Below are positions 5,245 to 12,736 of a stretch of 13,996 nucleotides of DNA, piece by piece. The notes beneath the pieces were generated by a model. That model searched no databases. It was not told the DNA's origin and saw nothing but the letters and a program-made list of their open reading frames with translations. Each line of letters begins with the position of its first letter. Position 1 is the stretch's first letter. The position numbers and the translations under genes are program-made. Source of the DNA: Actinomycetes bacterium (GTDB lineage: Bacteria > Actinomycetota > Actinomycetes > Actinomycetales > Cellulomonadaceae); the NCBI GenBank assembly GCA_023388235.1, contig JAEWGQ010000101.1, forward strand, positions 1 through 13,996. Reading direction: 5' to 3'.

Positions 5245-7404
5245 TCAGCCCTCGGCGAGCACGGCCGCCAGCGAGCGCAGCCGCGCCGTGCGGAACAGGT
5301 CGTCCAGCAGCACCAGCCGCCCCGCGCCGTCGGCGAGCGGGACCCGCCAGTTCGGGTACTCCTGGTCGGTGCCCGGCTGGTTCTGGGCGCGGCGCTCCCC
5401 CACGGCGTCCGCGAGCGACACCCCGACCAGGACGCTCGGCGTGCGCAGCACGTACCGGTGCAGGGCCTCCACGACCTCGCGCTCGGACGGGTCGTCGCCG
5501 ACGAGCCCGCGGTCCCGCAGCGCCGACAGCATCGCCTCCCGCTCGGCGCGCGCGGCCCGGCGCACCTGCTCGACGGGCTCCGTCAGCAGCCCGAGGCGCT
5601 CGCGCAGGGCGACGTGCTCCTCCGCGAGGTACCCGGCGGTCGGCGGCAGGTCGTGCGTCGTGACCGACGACAGGGCGAGCCGGCGGTACGCCTCGGGCGG
5701 CAGCGGCCGGCCCTCGCCGTCCTTCTCGAACCAGAGGATCGACGTGCCGAGCACGCCGCGCTCCGACAGGTAGTCGCGCACCCACGGCTCGACGTTGCCC
5801 AGGTCCTCGCCGATGACGACGGCGCCCGCGCGGTGCGCCTCGAGCGCCAGGATGCCGATCATCGCGTCGTGGTCGTAGCGCACGTACGTGGCGTCGGCGG
5901 GGCTGTTGCCCTGCGGGATCCACCACAGCCGGAACAGGCCGATGATGTGGTCGATCCGCACGGCGCCCGCGTGCCGCAGGACGGTCCGCAGCATGTCCCG
6001 GTACGGGCGGTACGCCACGCGCGCGAGCTCCTCCGGGTGCCACGGCGGCTGCGACCAGTCCTGGCCCTGCTGGTTGTACATGTCCGGCGGGGCGCCGACC
6101 GACGCCCCGCGGGCGAGCACGCCGCCGAGCGCCCACACGTCCGCGCCGGCGGGGTGCACGCCCACGGCCAGGTCGTGCATCACGCCGAGGGACATGCCGG
6201 CCTCGTGCGCCGTGCGCTGCACGGTCGCGAGCTGCTGGTCCGCGAGCCACTGCAGCCAGCAGAAGAACTCCACCCGGTCCGCGAGCTCGGTGCGCGCGCG
6301 CAGGGCGCCCGGGGCGGCGGGGTCGCGCAGGTCCGCGGGCCACGGACCCGCGCCGTGCCGCTCGACCAGGGCGCACCACAGGGCGAAGTCCTCCAGCCCG
6401 CGGCCCTCGCGGCGCCGGAAGTCCTCGAACGCCGACTGCCGGGCGGCGGACCGCGGCACCGCGAACACGACGTCGAGCGCGGCCTTCTTCGCGGCCCACA
6501 CGACGTCGCGGTCGACCGGTCCCTCGTCGGCGTCCAGCGCGAGCGCCTGCTCCGCCGACCACTCGACCAGCGCCCGGTCCGCGGACGAGAGGTACGCGGT
6601 CTCGTCCACGTCCTCGACGCGCAGGTACAGGGGGTTCACGAACCGCCGCGTCGTCGGCAGGTACGGGGACGGCGTCAGCGGCGGCACGGGCTCGGCGGCG
6701 TGCAGCGGGTTGACGAGCAGGAACTGCGCGCCCGCCTCGTGACCCGACAGCCACGCCAGGTCCGCGAGGTCCCGCAGGTCGCCCGCCCCCCAGGACCGGG
6801 TGGAGCGCACCGAGTACAGCTGGACCATCAGGCCCCACGCGCGCCGCTCGTCCAGCGCCGCGGGCAGCTCCAGGCGGTCGGGCGTGACGGCGACGGGCGC
6901 CGCGGCGTCCCCGGACGGGCCGGTCGCCCGCAGCAGGTGCCACCCCAGCGGCAGCCCGGACGGGATGACGAAGGTCGCGCGGCCCACCGCACGGCCGTCG
7001 ACGGTGCGCGGCTCGACGTACACGTCGGCCTGCTCGAGCTCGACCCGGCGCGGGTCGGCGCCGGCGGCGCGCCTGCCGTGCCCCTCCGCGGCGTCGAGCT
7101 CGATCCAGGCGTGGACCTCGTCGCCGTGCGTCACGTGCACCGGGACGTGCACGTCCTGCGACTGCCGGACCACGACGACGGGCGGCAGCACCCGGCGCCA
7201 CGGGGCGTCCTCGGCGTGCCGCAGCGCGACCTCGACGCGCTCGGGCGTCGAGGCGTCCACCCCGAGCGCCCCGAGCACGGCGACGAGGGTCGCGGCGGAC
7301 ACCTGCCGGACCCCGCCGTTGAACTCCTGGAACTCGGGAGCGACGCCGTGCGCCTGCGCCAGGCGCACCAGGGATTCCGACGGGGCGGGTGTGTCTTCGA
7401 CCAC
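5245..7404 (-). CDS. malQ: 4-alpha-glucanotransferase (GH77, amylomaltase)
   Basis: The enzyme transfers 4-alpha-glucan segments between maltodextrins and releases glucose, acting in the cytoplasm in maltodextrin/glycogen metabolism. The 719-residue product has the long N-terminal region typical of actinobacterial and enterobacterial MalQ (about residues 1-190) before the GH77 barrel. GH77 signatures are SPYLPTTRRFVNPLYLRVED, then MHDLAVGVHPAGADVW, then RIDHIIGLFRLWW with nucleophile D485, then VVIGEDLGNVEPWVRDYL with acid/base E533, and SSVTTHDLPPTAGYL with the third carboxylate D585. GTG at 7402-7404 is chosen because AGGA lies 7 nt upstream; a GTG at 7423-7425, seven codons earlier, lacks such a site. 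It converges with pepN across the 5193-5223 hairpin and diverges from the S9A peptidase. No other maltose genes are in view, so it seems to be a stand-alone copy. Confidence 0.96.
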   Translation of the reverse strand: MVEDTPAPSESLVRLAQAHGVAPEFQEFNGGVRQVSAATLVAVLGALGVDASTPERVEVALRHAEDAPWRRVLPPVVVVRQSQDVHVPVHVTHGDEVHAWIELDAAEGHGRRAAGADPRRVELEQADVYVEPRTVDGRAVGRATFVIPSGLPLGWHLLRATGPSGDAAAPVAVTPDRLELPAALDERRAWGLMVQLYSVRSTRSWGAGDLRDLADLAWLSGHEAGAQFLLVNPLHAAEPVPPLTPSPYLPTTRRFVNPLYLRVEDVDETAYLSSADRALVEWSAEQALALDADEGPVDRDVVWAAKKAALDVVFAVPRSAARQSAFEDFRRREGRGLEDFALWCALVERHGAGPWPADLRDPAAPGALRARTELADRVEFFCWLQWLADQQLATVQRTAHEAGMSLGVMHDLAVGVHPAGADVWALGGVLARGASVGAPPDMYNQQGQDWSQPPWHPEELARVAYRPYRDMLRTVLRHAGAVRIDHIIGLFRLWWIPQGNSPADATYVRYDHDAMIGILALEAHRAGAVVIGEDLGNVEPWVRDYLSERGVLGTSILWFEKDGEGRPLPPEAYRRLALSSVTTHDLPPTAGYLAEEHVALRERLGLLTEPVEQVRRAARAEREAMLSALRDRGLVGDDPSEREVVEALHRYVLRTPSVLVGVSLADAVGERRAQNQPGTDQEYPNWRVPLADGAGRLVLLDDLFRTARLRSLAAVLAEG

Positions 7405-7543
7405 AGGGGGATCCTGCCAGAGCACGCGGGCGCCCGCCGGTCGCCGCGCAGGCCGGGTGCCGGGCGCCGGCCGGGCGGGGACCCCGCGGACCGGCCGGGG
7501 ACCGCCCGGGTACCGCCCGCGGACCGCCGCGCGGACGTCACCG

Positions 7544-7549
7544 TAGGGT
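7544..7549 (+). promoter_or_regulatory. -10 hexamer for the S9A peptidase; leaderless start predicted
   Basis: TAGGGT is a good actinobacterial -10. Its last T lies 8 nt before the A of ATG 7557, so transcription should begin at or within one base of the start codon. No clear Shine-Dalgarno site or -35 is seen in the 152-bp divergent spacer (7405-7556). Confidence 0.6.
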
Positions 7550-7556
7550 GACGCGC

Positions 7557-9749
7557 ATGACCTCGGACGCCCCCGCCGCCCCCGCCGGGTACCCCGCCGC
7601 CCGCCGCCTCGACCTGGTGGAGGACCTGCACGGCCGCCCGGTCCCCGACCCGTACCGCTGGCTGGAGGACGCCGCCGCCCCCGCGACGGAGGCGTGGTCC
7701 ACCGCGCAGGACGACCTGTACGCGGCCTACCGGGCGGGGCTCGCGGCGCGCGACCTGGGCCCGCTGGCGACCGGGCCCCTGACGGACCGGCTCGGGGCCC
7801 TGCTCGGCGCGGGCTTCGTCGGGCCGCCCGCGTGGCGCGGCCGGCGCCGGTTCCTCGTGCGCCGCACGGGCGACCAGGAGCACGCGGTCGTCGTGGTCGT
7901 GGAGCCCGACCCGGACGCCCCCGGCGGCGAGCGCGAGCGGGTGCTGGTGGACCCGGTGGCGCTCGACCCGGCCGGCACGACCACGCTGGACGCCTGGCAG
8001 CCGAGCAAGGAGGGCGACCTCCTCGCGTACCAGGTGTCGCACGGCGGCACCGAGGAGAGCGTGCTGCACGTGCTGGACGTCGCCACCGGTGCCCCGGTCG
8101 ACGGGCCGATCGACCGCGCGCGGTACTCCCCCGTCGCCTGGGAGCCCGGCGGCCGCGCGTTCTTCTACGTCCGGCGGCTCGCGCCCGAGCTGCTGCCCGC
8201 CGACGAGCGGCAGTACCACCGCCGCGTCTGGCGGCACGTCGTGGGCACCGACCCCGCGCAGGACCTCGAGGTCTTCGGCGCCGGGCTGGACCTGACGAAC
8301 TACTACGGCGTGTCCGTCTCGCGCGACGGGCGCTGGCTCCTGGTGGACGCGTCCGCCGGCACCGCGCCGCGCACCGACGTGTGGATCGCCGACCTCGCCG
8401 CCGCCGAGCCGGGCACGGTGCCCGCGTTCCGGGAGGTCGCCGTCGGGTACGACGCGGAGGTCGGCGCGTGGGTCGGCCGCGACGGCCGGCTGTACCTGCA
8501 CACGACGCTCGACGCGGACCGCGGGCGCCTGGCCGTCGCCGACCCCGCCGACCCCGGCGTCCCGCACTGGCGCACGCTGCTGCCCGAGGACCCGGAGGCG
8601 GTGCTGGAGGACGTGGCCGTCCTCGACGACGGCGGGGACGGGACGACGCCGCGCCGGCTGCTCGCGTCCTGGCGCCGGCACGCCGTCAGCGAGGTCACGG
8701 CGCACGACCCGGCGACCGGCGCGCGGCTGGCCGGCGACGCCGGCACGGTCGCCCTGCCCGGCCTGGGCTCCGTCGGGGGCCTGGTCACGCGCCCCGAGGG
8801 CGGACCCGAGGTCTGGTTCACGTACACCGACCACACCACGGTGACCGAGGTGCACCGCTACGACGCCCGCACGGGCCGCACCGCACGCTGGGCCGCCCCG
8901 CCCGGGGTCGTCGCGGACCTGCCGGACGTCCGCGCGCAGCGGCTGGTCGCGACCAGCGACGACGGCACCGAGGTCCGGGCCTTCGTGGTCGCCCGGGCCG
9001 ACGCCCTCGACGCCGGCGGCCGGCCGCTCGCGCCCGCGCCGACGATCCTCTACGGGTACGGAGGCTTCCAGATCTCCCTCGACCCGGCGTACTCCGCCAC
9101 CACGCTCGCGTGGGTCGAGGCCGGCGGCGTCTACGTGGTCGCGAACCTGCGCGGCGGCGGCGAGGAGGGCGAGGCCTGGCACCGGGCGGGACGCCGCGGG
9201 AACAAGCAGCGCGTGTTCGACGACTTCCACGCCGTGGCCCGGCTGCTGGTGGACGCGGGCTGGACCACCCCGGACCGCCTGGCCTGCTGGGGCGGGTCCA
9301 ACGGCGGCCTGCTCGTCGGTGCGGCCCTGACGCAGCAGCCCGCGCTGTTCGCCGCGGTGGTCTGCTCCGCCCCGCTGCTCGACATGGTCCGGTACCAGCG
9401 GTTCGGGCTCGGCGTCACGTGGACCGACGAGTACGGCGACGCGGACACGCCGCGCGAGCTCGACTGGCTGCTCTCGTACTCCCCGTACCACCACGTGGTC
9501 GAGGGCACCCGGTACCCGGCGACGCTGTTCACGGTCTTCGACGGCGACACGCGCGTGGACCCGCTGCACGCCCGCAAGCTCGCGGCGGCGCTGCAGGCCG
9601 CCACGTCCGCCCCCGTGGCCGAGGCGCCGGTGCTGGTCCGGCGCGAGAAGGGCGTCGGGCACGGCGGCCGGGCGCTGTCCCGCACGATCGCGCTGACGGT
9701 CGAGGAGCTCCAGTTCGTCGCGGACCGGACGGGGCTCGCCGCCCGCTGA
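7557..9749 (+). CDS. Prolyl oligopeptidase family serine peptidase (S9A)
   Basis: This is a 730-residue cytosolic serine peptidase; family members cut short peptides after proline. The N-terminus LVEDLHGRPVPDPYRWLED is the S9A hallmark. Residues of about 75-430 form the beta-propeller that restricts access to peptides, and about 440-730 form the alpha/beta-hydrolase domain. The catalytic triad reads S581 in CWGGSNGGLLVG, D664 in FDGDTRVDPLHA and H702 in KGVGHGG. GYGGFQISLDPAYS is the usual segment ahead of the catalytic domain. The length is normal for prolyl endopeptidases (about 700). There is no signal peptide. ATG 7557 fits the leaderless spacing; an in-frame GTG at 7548 overlaps the -10 and is less likely. 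Exact specificity (strict post-proline or broader) cannot be settled from sequence. Confidence 0.93.
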   Translation: MTSDAPAAPAGYPAARRLDLVEDLHGRPVPDPYRWLEDAAAPATEAWSTAQDDLYAAYRAGLAARDLGPLATGPLTDRLGALLGAGFVGPPAWRGRRRFLVRRTGDQEHAVVVVVEPDPDAPGGERERVLVDPVALDPAGTTTLDAWQPSKEGDLLAYQVSHGGTEESVLHVLDVATGAPVDGPIDRARYSPVAWEPGGRAFFYVRRLAPELLPADERQYHRRVWRHVVGTDPAQDLEVFGAGLDLTNYYGVSVSRDGRWLLVDASAGTAPRTDVWIADLAAAEPGTVPAFREVAVGYDAEVGAWVGRDGRLYLHTTLDADRGRLAVADPADPGVPHWRTLLPEDPEAVLEDVAVLDDGGDGTTPRRLLASWRRHAVSEVTAHDPATGARLAGDAGTVALPGLGSVGGLVTRPEGGPEVWFTYTDHTTVTEVHRYDARTGRTARWAAPPGVVADLPDVRAQRLVATSDDGTEVRAFVVARADALDAGGRPLAPAPTILYGYGGFQISLDPAYSATTLAWVEAGGVYVVANLRGGGEEGEAWHRAGRRGNKQRVFDDFHAVARLLVDAGWTTPDRLACWGGSNGGLLVGAALTQQPALFAAVVCSAPLLDMVRYQRFGLGVTWTDEYGDADTPRELDWLLSYSPYHHVVEGTRYPATLFTVFDGDTRVDPLHARKLAAALQAATSAPVAEAPVLVRREKGVGHGGRALSRTIALTVEELQFVADRTGLAAR

Positions 9750-9765
9750 CCGGCCGTCACGGCGC

Positions 9766-9802
9766 GGGGGGTGCGCGGGGGTGCGCGGGGGCGCGACACG
9801 GG
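9766..9802 (+). other. G-tract cluster, possible G-quadruplex
   Basis: G-runs of 6, 5, 5 and 3 lie at 9766-9771, 9777-9781, 9787-9791 and 9800-9802. The first two loops are both TGCGC and the third is 8 nt. The unit GGGGGTGCGC is repeated. The cluster lies between the S9A peptidase stop and the mscS promoter, on the coding strand. Confidence 0.5.
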
Positions 9803-9837
9803 CGCACCGGCCGCGGCCGGCGGGTGCGGGCGGCGGA

Positions 9838-9843
9838 TAGCGT
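9838..9843 (+). promoter_or_regulatory. -10 hexamer for mscS; leaderless start predicted
   Basis: TAGCGT ends 7 nt before GTG 9850, so the predicted first transcribed base is the G of the start codon. No Shine-Dalgarno site precedes the start. Confidence 0.6.
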
Positions 9844-9849
9844 GGTGCG

Positions 9850-10869
9850 GTGATCCGGACGTCCCTGCCCTCCGCGCTCCCCGCCGCCGCCGACCCCGCC
9901 GACCAGGTCGCCGACGGCGCCGGCGCCTTCGTCGACTGGCTGCTCGGCCCCGGGCTGCGCATCGCGCTCATCGTGGTGATCGGCGCGGTGAGCCTGCTGG
10001 TCGTCCGGCGGCTGATCCGCGCCGTCACGGAGCACGTCGCGGAGGGCACGTCGCTGCTGCAGCGGGGCGTCGTCCGGCCGCTCGGCGGCACCGAGGTCGC
10101 CGCGGCGCTGCGGAAGGTCACGCCGGTGTCGAGCGCGCGGCGCACGCAGCGGGCGCGGACGATCGGCTCGGTGCTGCGCTCCACCGCGGGCATCGTCATC
10201 GGCTCGATCGTCGTGCTGCTCGTGCTGGACCAGCTCGGCGTCAACATCGCCCCGTTCATCGCGTCGGCCGGCATCGTGGGCGTCGCGTTCGGCTTCGGCG
10301 CGCAGAGCCTGGTGAAGGACTTCCTGTCGGGCCTGTTCATGCTGCTGGAGGACCAGTACGGCGTCGGGGACGTCGTGGACGCCGGCCCGGCGCAGGGCAC
10401 CGTCGAGGCGGTCGGGCTGCGGGTGACCAAGATCCGCGACGCCCAGGGCACGCTCTGGTACGTCCCGAACGGCTCGATGGTCCGGGTCGGCAACAAGACG
10501 CAGGGCTGGGCGAACGCTGTCGTCGAGGTGAAGGTCGACTACTTCGCCGACCTCGACGAGGTGCGCGACCTGCTGGTCGCCGCCGCTGCGCGTCTCGCGG
10601 AGGACCCGGCGCTGGGCGAGGCGCTGGAGGGCACCGCGAGCGTCACCACGGCGGAGGACCTCACGTTCGACGCCGTCACGGTCCGCGTGACCCAGCGCAC
10701 CGCGCCGTCACGGCAGTGGGCGGTCGCGCGGGCGCTGCGCGCGGCGGTGCGCGAGGCGCTGGAGACCGCCGGCGTCCCGCTCGCGGGCCAGCGGGAGCTG
10801 CTCGAGGCGCACCGTGAGCGCGTGGCCGGCGGGGCGGACGAGGAGCCGGCCGCCGAGGAGGACCGCTGA
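9850..10869 (+). CDS. MscS-family mechanosensitive ion channel
   Basis: This is a 339-residue inner-membrane channel that opens under membrane tension and releases solutes during hypo-osmotic shock. Visible segments are TM1 (about 33-53, [17 protein letters not shown]), a basic loop of about 55 residues, TM2 (about 112-128) and the pore-lining TM3 (about 132-165), containing [20 protein letters not shown] and [14 protein letters not shown], the strongly conserved MscS signature. The beta domain follows ([36 protein letters not shown]), then the alpha/beta domain and an acidic tail ([10 protein letters not shown]). The first 30 residues are Ala/Pro-rich and look like a short extracytoplasmic lead. 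Start GTG 9850 has no Shine-Dalgarno but has a well-spaced -10. MscS-like genes beside globin genes are, from memory, common in actinobacteria. Confidence 0.95.
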   Translation: MIRTSLPSALPAAADPADQVADGAGAFVDWLLGPGLRIALIVVIGAVSLLVVRRLIRAVTEHVAEGTSLLQRGVVRPLGGTEVAAALRKVTPVSSARRTQRARTIGSVLRSTAGIVIGSIVVLLVLDQLGVNIAPFIASAGIVGVAFGFGAQSLVKDFLSGLFMLLEDQYGVGDVVDAGPAQGTVEAVGLRVTKIRDAQGTLWYVPNGSMVRVGNKTQGWANAVVEVKVDYFADLDEVRDLLVAAAARLAEDPALGEALEGTASVTTAEDLTFDAVTVRVTQRTAPSRQWAVARALRAAVREALETAGVPLAGQRELLEAHRERVAGGADEEPAAEEDR

Positions 10870-10903
10870 CGGCTCGCCACCCCGCCCGGACCCCGGCACG
10901 ACG

Positions 10904-10935
10904 GAGCCCCGGGACCGTCGTCGGACCCGGGGCTC
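10904..10935. terminator. Bidirectional hairpin between mscS and the EIIB gene
   Basis: A perfect 10-bp stem, GAGCCCCGGG (10904-10913) with CCCGGGGCTC (10926-10935), has a 12-nt loop that can pair further (CCG with CGG). It lies between convergent stops at 10869 and 10949. There is no T-tract. Confidence 0.8.
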
Positions 10936-10948
10936 TCGCGTGCGCCGG

Positions 10949-11179
10949 TCAGCGCAGGGTGTCGAGCTCCGCGGCGAGGTTGTCCGCCTCGGGCCCCACG
11001 ATGACCTGCACGATGCGACCGGACCGGACGACGCCGAACGCGCCGGTCGCCTTGAGGGCCGCGTCGTCGACCTGCTGCGGGTCGGTCACCTCGACCCGCA
11101 GCCGCGTGATGCACGGCTCGAGGTCGACGACGTTCCCGCCGCCGCCCAGCGCCACCAGGATCTGCTCTGCCTTGCTCAT
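10949..11179 (-). CDS. PTS glucose-type EIIB, single-domain protein
   Basis: The 76-residue protein is one EIIB domain of the glucose/N-acetylglucosamine PTS family. It receives a phosphoryl group from an EIIA on cysteine and passes it to the sugar in the EIIC transporter. The phosphocysteine is C23 in [12 protein letters not shown], the standard motif. [13 protein letters not shown] before it and the ending (GAFGVV, then QVIVGPEA) also match. ATG 11177-11179 gives the usual start MSKAEQIL; the upstream open frame is arginine-rich and not domain-like, and only a weak G-run precedes the ATG. There is no EIIC or EIIA in the window, so its partners are encoded elsewhere. Stand-alone EIIB proteins of about 77 residues are usual in actinobacteria. 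Sugar specificity is not decided. Confidence 0.92.
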   Translation of the reverse strand: MSKAEQILVALGGGGNVVDLEPCITRLRVEVTDPQQVDDAALKATGAFGVVRSGRIVQVIVGPEADNLAAELDTLR

Positions 11180-11279
11180 GGAACCCCCGTCGTGCGTGCG
11201 GATCTGCCCCCGCGGCCGCCGGAGGGCGGCCCACCGCCTCCAGCGTAGTCGGCGGGTCCGGCGGTCCGCCGTCCGGTGC

Positions 11280-11285
11280 GAGACT
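11280..11285 (+). promoter_or_regulatory. -10 hexamer for the globin gene; leaderless start predicted
   Basis: GAGACT (xAnnnT) ends 7 nt before ATG 11292, placing the predicted +1 on the A of ATG. The spacer CTGGCGGC contains no Shine-Dalgarno site. Confidence 0.55.
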
Positions 11286-11291
11286 GGCGGC

Positions 11292-11789
11292 ATGACCGCC
11301 CAGCCGCCGCTGCCGCCGTCCCCCGGGCCCGCGAGCGGGCGCCCGCCGGGGCTGCCGCTGACCGCGACCCCCGCCGCGAGCCCCGCCGCAGCGACCGGGC
11401 CGCAGGAGCGCGACGCCTTCTACGCCCAGGTCGGCGGCCACGACACGTTCGTGCGCCTCGTCGACCGGTTCTACGCGGGCGTCGCGCAGGACCCGGTGCT
11501 GGCGCCCATGTACCCGCCGGACGAGCTGCCCGCCGCGCGGCGGCGCCTGACGATGTTCCTCGAGCAGTACTGGGGCGGGCCGACGACGTACTCGGCGGAG
11601 CGCGGGCACCCGCGGCTGCGGATGCGGCACGCGCCGTTCCGGGTGGACGCGGACGCGCGCGACCGGTGGCTGGCCCACATGCGGGACGCCGTCGACGCGC
11701 TGGACCTGCCGCCGATGCACCACGCCGTGCTCTGGGACTACCTCGAGCGGGCCGCGCACTCCCTCGTCAACACGGCGTCGCACCCGTGA
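11292..11789 (+). CDS. glbO: Group II truncated haemoglobin (HbO type)
   Basis: This is a haem protein of the 2-over-2 globin group II. Mycobacterial HbO binds oxygen tightly and has been linked to respiration and redox defence. The 165-residue product has a globin core from about residue 42 ([20 protein letters not shown]) to 160. Visible features are the B10 tyrosine (FY in LVDRFYAG), the CD1 tyrosine in [19 protein letters not shown] in the E-F region, proximal haem ligand H113 in LRMRHAPF, and the group II G8 tryptophan W126 in RWLAHM. M. tuberculosis HbO is 128 residues; the excess here is an N-terminal tail of about 38 residues rich in Pro and Ala with no predicted fold. Only ATG 11292 fits the -10 spacing. 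The gene lies 13 bp from tesB. Confidence 0.95.
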   Translation: MTAQPPLPPSPGPASGRPPGLPLTATPAASPAAATGPQERDAFYAQVGGHDTFVRLVDRFYAGVAQDPVLAPMYPPDELPAARRRLTMFLEQYWGGPTTYSAERGHPRLRMRHAPFRVDADARDRWLAHMRDAVDALDLPPMHHAVLWDYLERAAHSLVNTASHP

Positions 11790-11795
11790 GATCCT
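11790..11795 (+). promoter_or_regulatory. Possible -10 for tesB over the globin stop
   Basis: GATCCT (xAnnnT) ends 8 nt before GTG 11803 and begins at the base after the globin TGA. If used, tesB would have its own leaderless transcript; read-through from the globin gene is the alternative. The fit is weaker than for the other genes. Confidence 0.35.
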
Positions 11796-11802
11796 GGCCC
11801 GC

Positions 11803-12690
11803 GTGACCGACGCTGCAGCCCCGGGCGCGCCCGCCCCGACCACGGACCCGATCGCCGCCCTCCTCGACCTGCTGGACGTCGCGCCGGCCGGCACCGACGA
11901 GTTCACCGGCAGCAACCTGGCGAAGCCCGGGGGCCGGGTGTTCGGCGGGCAGGTGATCGCGCAGGCCCTCGTCGCCGCGGGACGGACGCTGCCCGCCGGG
12001 CGGCTGCCGCACTCCCTGCACGGGTACTTCCTGCGCGCCGGCGACACCACCCTGCCGATCGACCTGTCGGTCGAGCGGCTGCGCGACGGCCGGTCGTTCT
12101 CGGCCCGGCGGGTGCACGCGGCGCAGGGCGACGGACCGATCCTGTCGATGATCGCCTCGTTCCAGGAGGACCAGCCCGGCATCGAGCTCGGCCAGCCCAT
12201 GCCGGACGTGCCGGCCCCGGAGGACGTCGAGTCGGCGATGGACCGCATGGGCCACCTCGACCACCCGCTGGCCCGGTTCTGGACGCACGAGAGCGCGTTC
12301 GACGTCCGGCACGTCGGCGGCTCGCTGTACCTGGGCCCGGCTCCCGCGCCGGACGGCCGGCAGCGGGTGTGGATGCGCACCAAGGGCGCGCTGCCGGACG
12401 ACGCGCTGCTGCACCGCGCGGTGCTGGCGTTCGCGTGCGACCAGATCATGCTCGAGCCGGTGCTGCGCCGCGCCGGCCTGTCGTGGCTGACGCCGGGCCT
12501 GTCGGTGGCGAGCCTGGACCACGCGATGTGGTGGCACCGGGACGTCCGCGTGGACGAGTGGCTGCTGTTCGACCAGGACAGCCCCACCGCCCAGGGGGGC
12601 CGCGGGCTGGGCAGCACCCGCGTGTTCAGCCGCGAGGGCGTGCTGGTCGCGACCATCGCGCAGGAGGGGATGGTCCGGGTCCCGGACTGA
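11803..12690 (+). CDS. tesB: Acyl-CoA thioesterase II
   Basis: The enzyme hydrolyses acyl-CoA esters to free fatty acid and CoA in the cytoplasm. The 295-residue product is the double-hotdog TesB. The first hotdog (about residues 30-125) has GGRVFGGQVIAQALVAAG and LHGYFLRAGDTTLPI; the second (about 185-293) has the catalytic residues. Against E. coli TesB (D204, T228, Q278) the matches are D213 in FACDQIMLEP, S237 in ASLDHAMWWHR and Q287 in AQEGMVR, with identical spacing (24 and 50). The Thr-to-Ser change keeps the hydroxyl. GTG 11803 lies 13 bp after the globin stop, so the two are probably co-expressed at least in part. The 46 bp before the topoisomerase gene holds no obvious terminator. 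Confidence 0.95.
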   Translation: MTDAAAPGAPAPTTDPIAALLDLLDVAPAGTDEFTGSNLAKPGGRVFGGQVIAQALVAAGRTLPAGRLPHSLHGYFLRAGDTTLPIDLSVERLRDGRSFSARRVHAAQGDGPILSMIASFQEDQPGIELGQPMPDVPAPEDVESAMDRMGHLDHPLARFWTHESAFDVRHVGGSLYLGPAPAPDGRQRVWMRTKGALPDDALLHRAVLAFACDQIMLEPVLRRAGLSWLTPGLSVASLDHAMWWHRDVRVDEWLLFDQDSPTAQGGRGLGSTRVFSREGVLVATIAQEGMVRVPD

Positions 12691-12724
12691 CCGCGCTCCG
12701 CTGGCGGAACCCGCGCGCCGGGGG

Positions 12725-12730
12725 CACCGT
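12725..12730 (+). promoter_or_regulatory. Possible -10 for the topoisomerase gene
   Basis: CACCGT (xAnnnT) ends 7 nt before GTG 12737. The first position is not T, so it is a weak hexamer, but the spacing matches the other leaderless candidates and no Shine-Dalgarno is present. Confidence 0.35.
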
Positions 12731-12736
12731 GTCTGC

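Noticed and set aside
4991..7201. Second minus-strand frame through malQ
   Set aside because: It is an Arg/Gly/Ala-rich shadow of malQ. The true frame holds all GH77 catalytic motifs.
7405..7556. Additional small gene or regulatory RNA in the malQ/S9A divergent spacer
   Set aside because: The spacer is only GC-rich simple sequence with short self-complementary CCGG/GGCC strings. No conserved motif was seen apart from the -10 at 7544.
7131..10496. Very long minus-strand open frame opposite the S9A peptidase and mscS
   Set aside because: It is a mirror frame of high-GC genes. The product has no recognisable motif, while the plus strand encodes two complete proteins with intact active sites.
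12511..12513. Ser237 in place of the E. coli TesB catalytic Thr
   Set aside because: This is a conservative hydroxyl exchange with exact spacing to D213 and Q287, so it is not treated as a defect.
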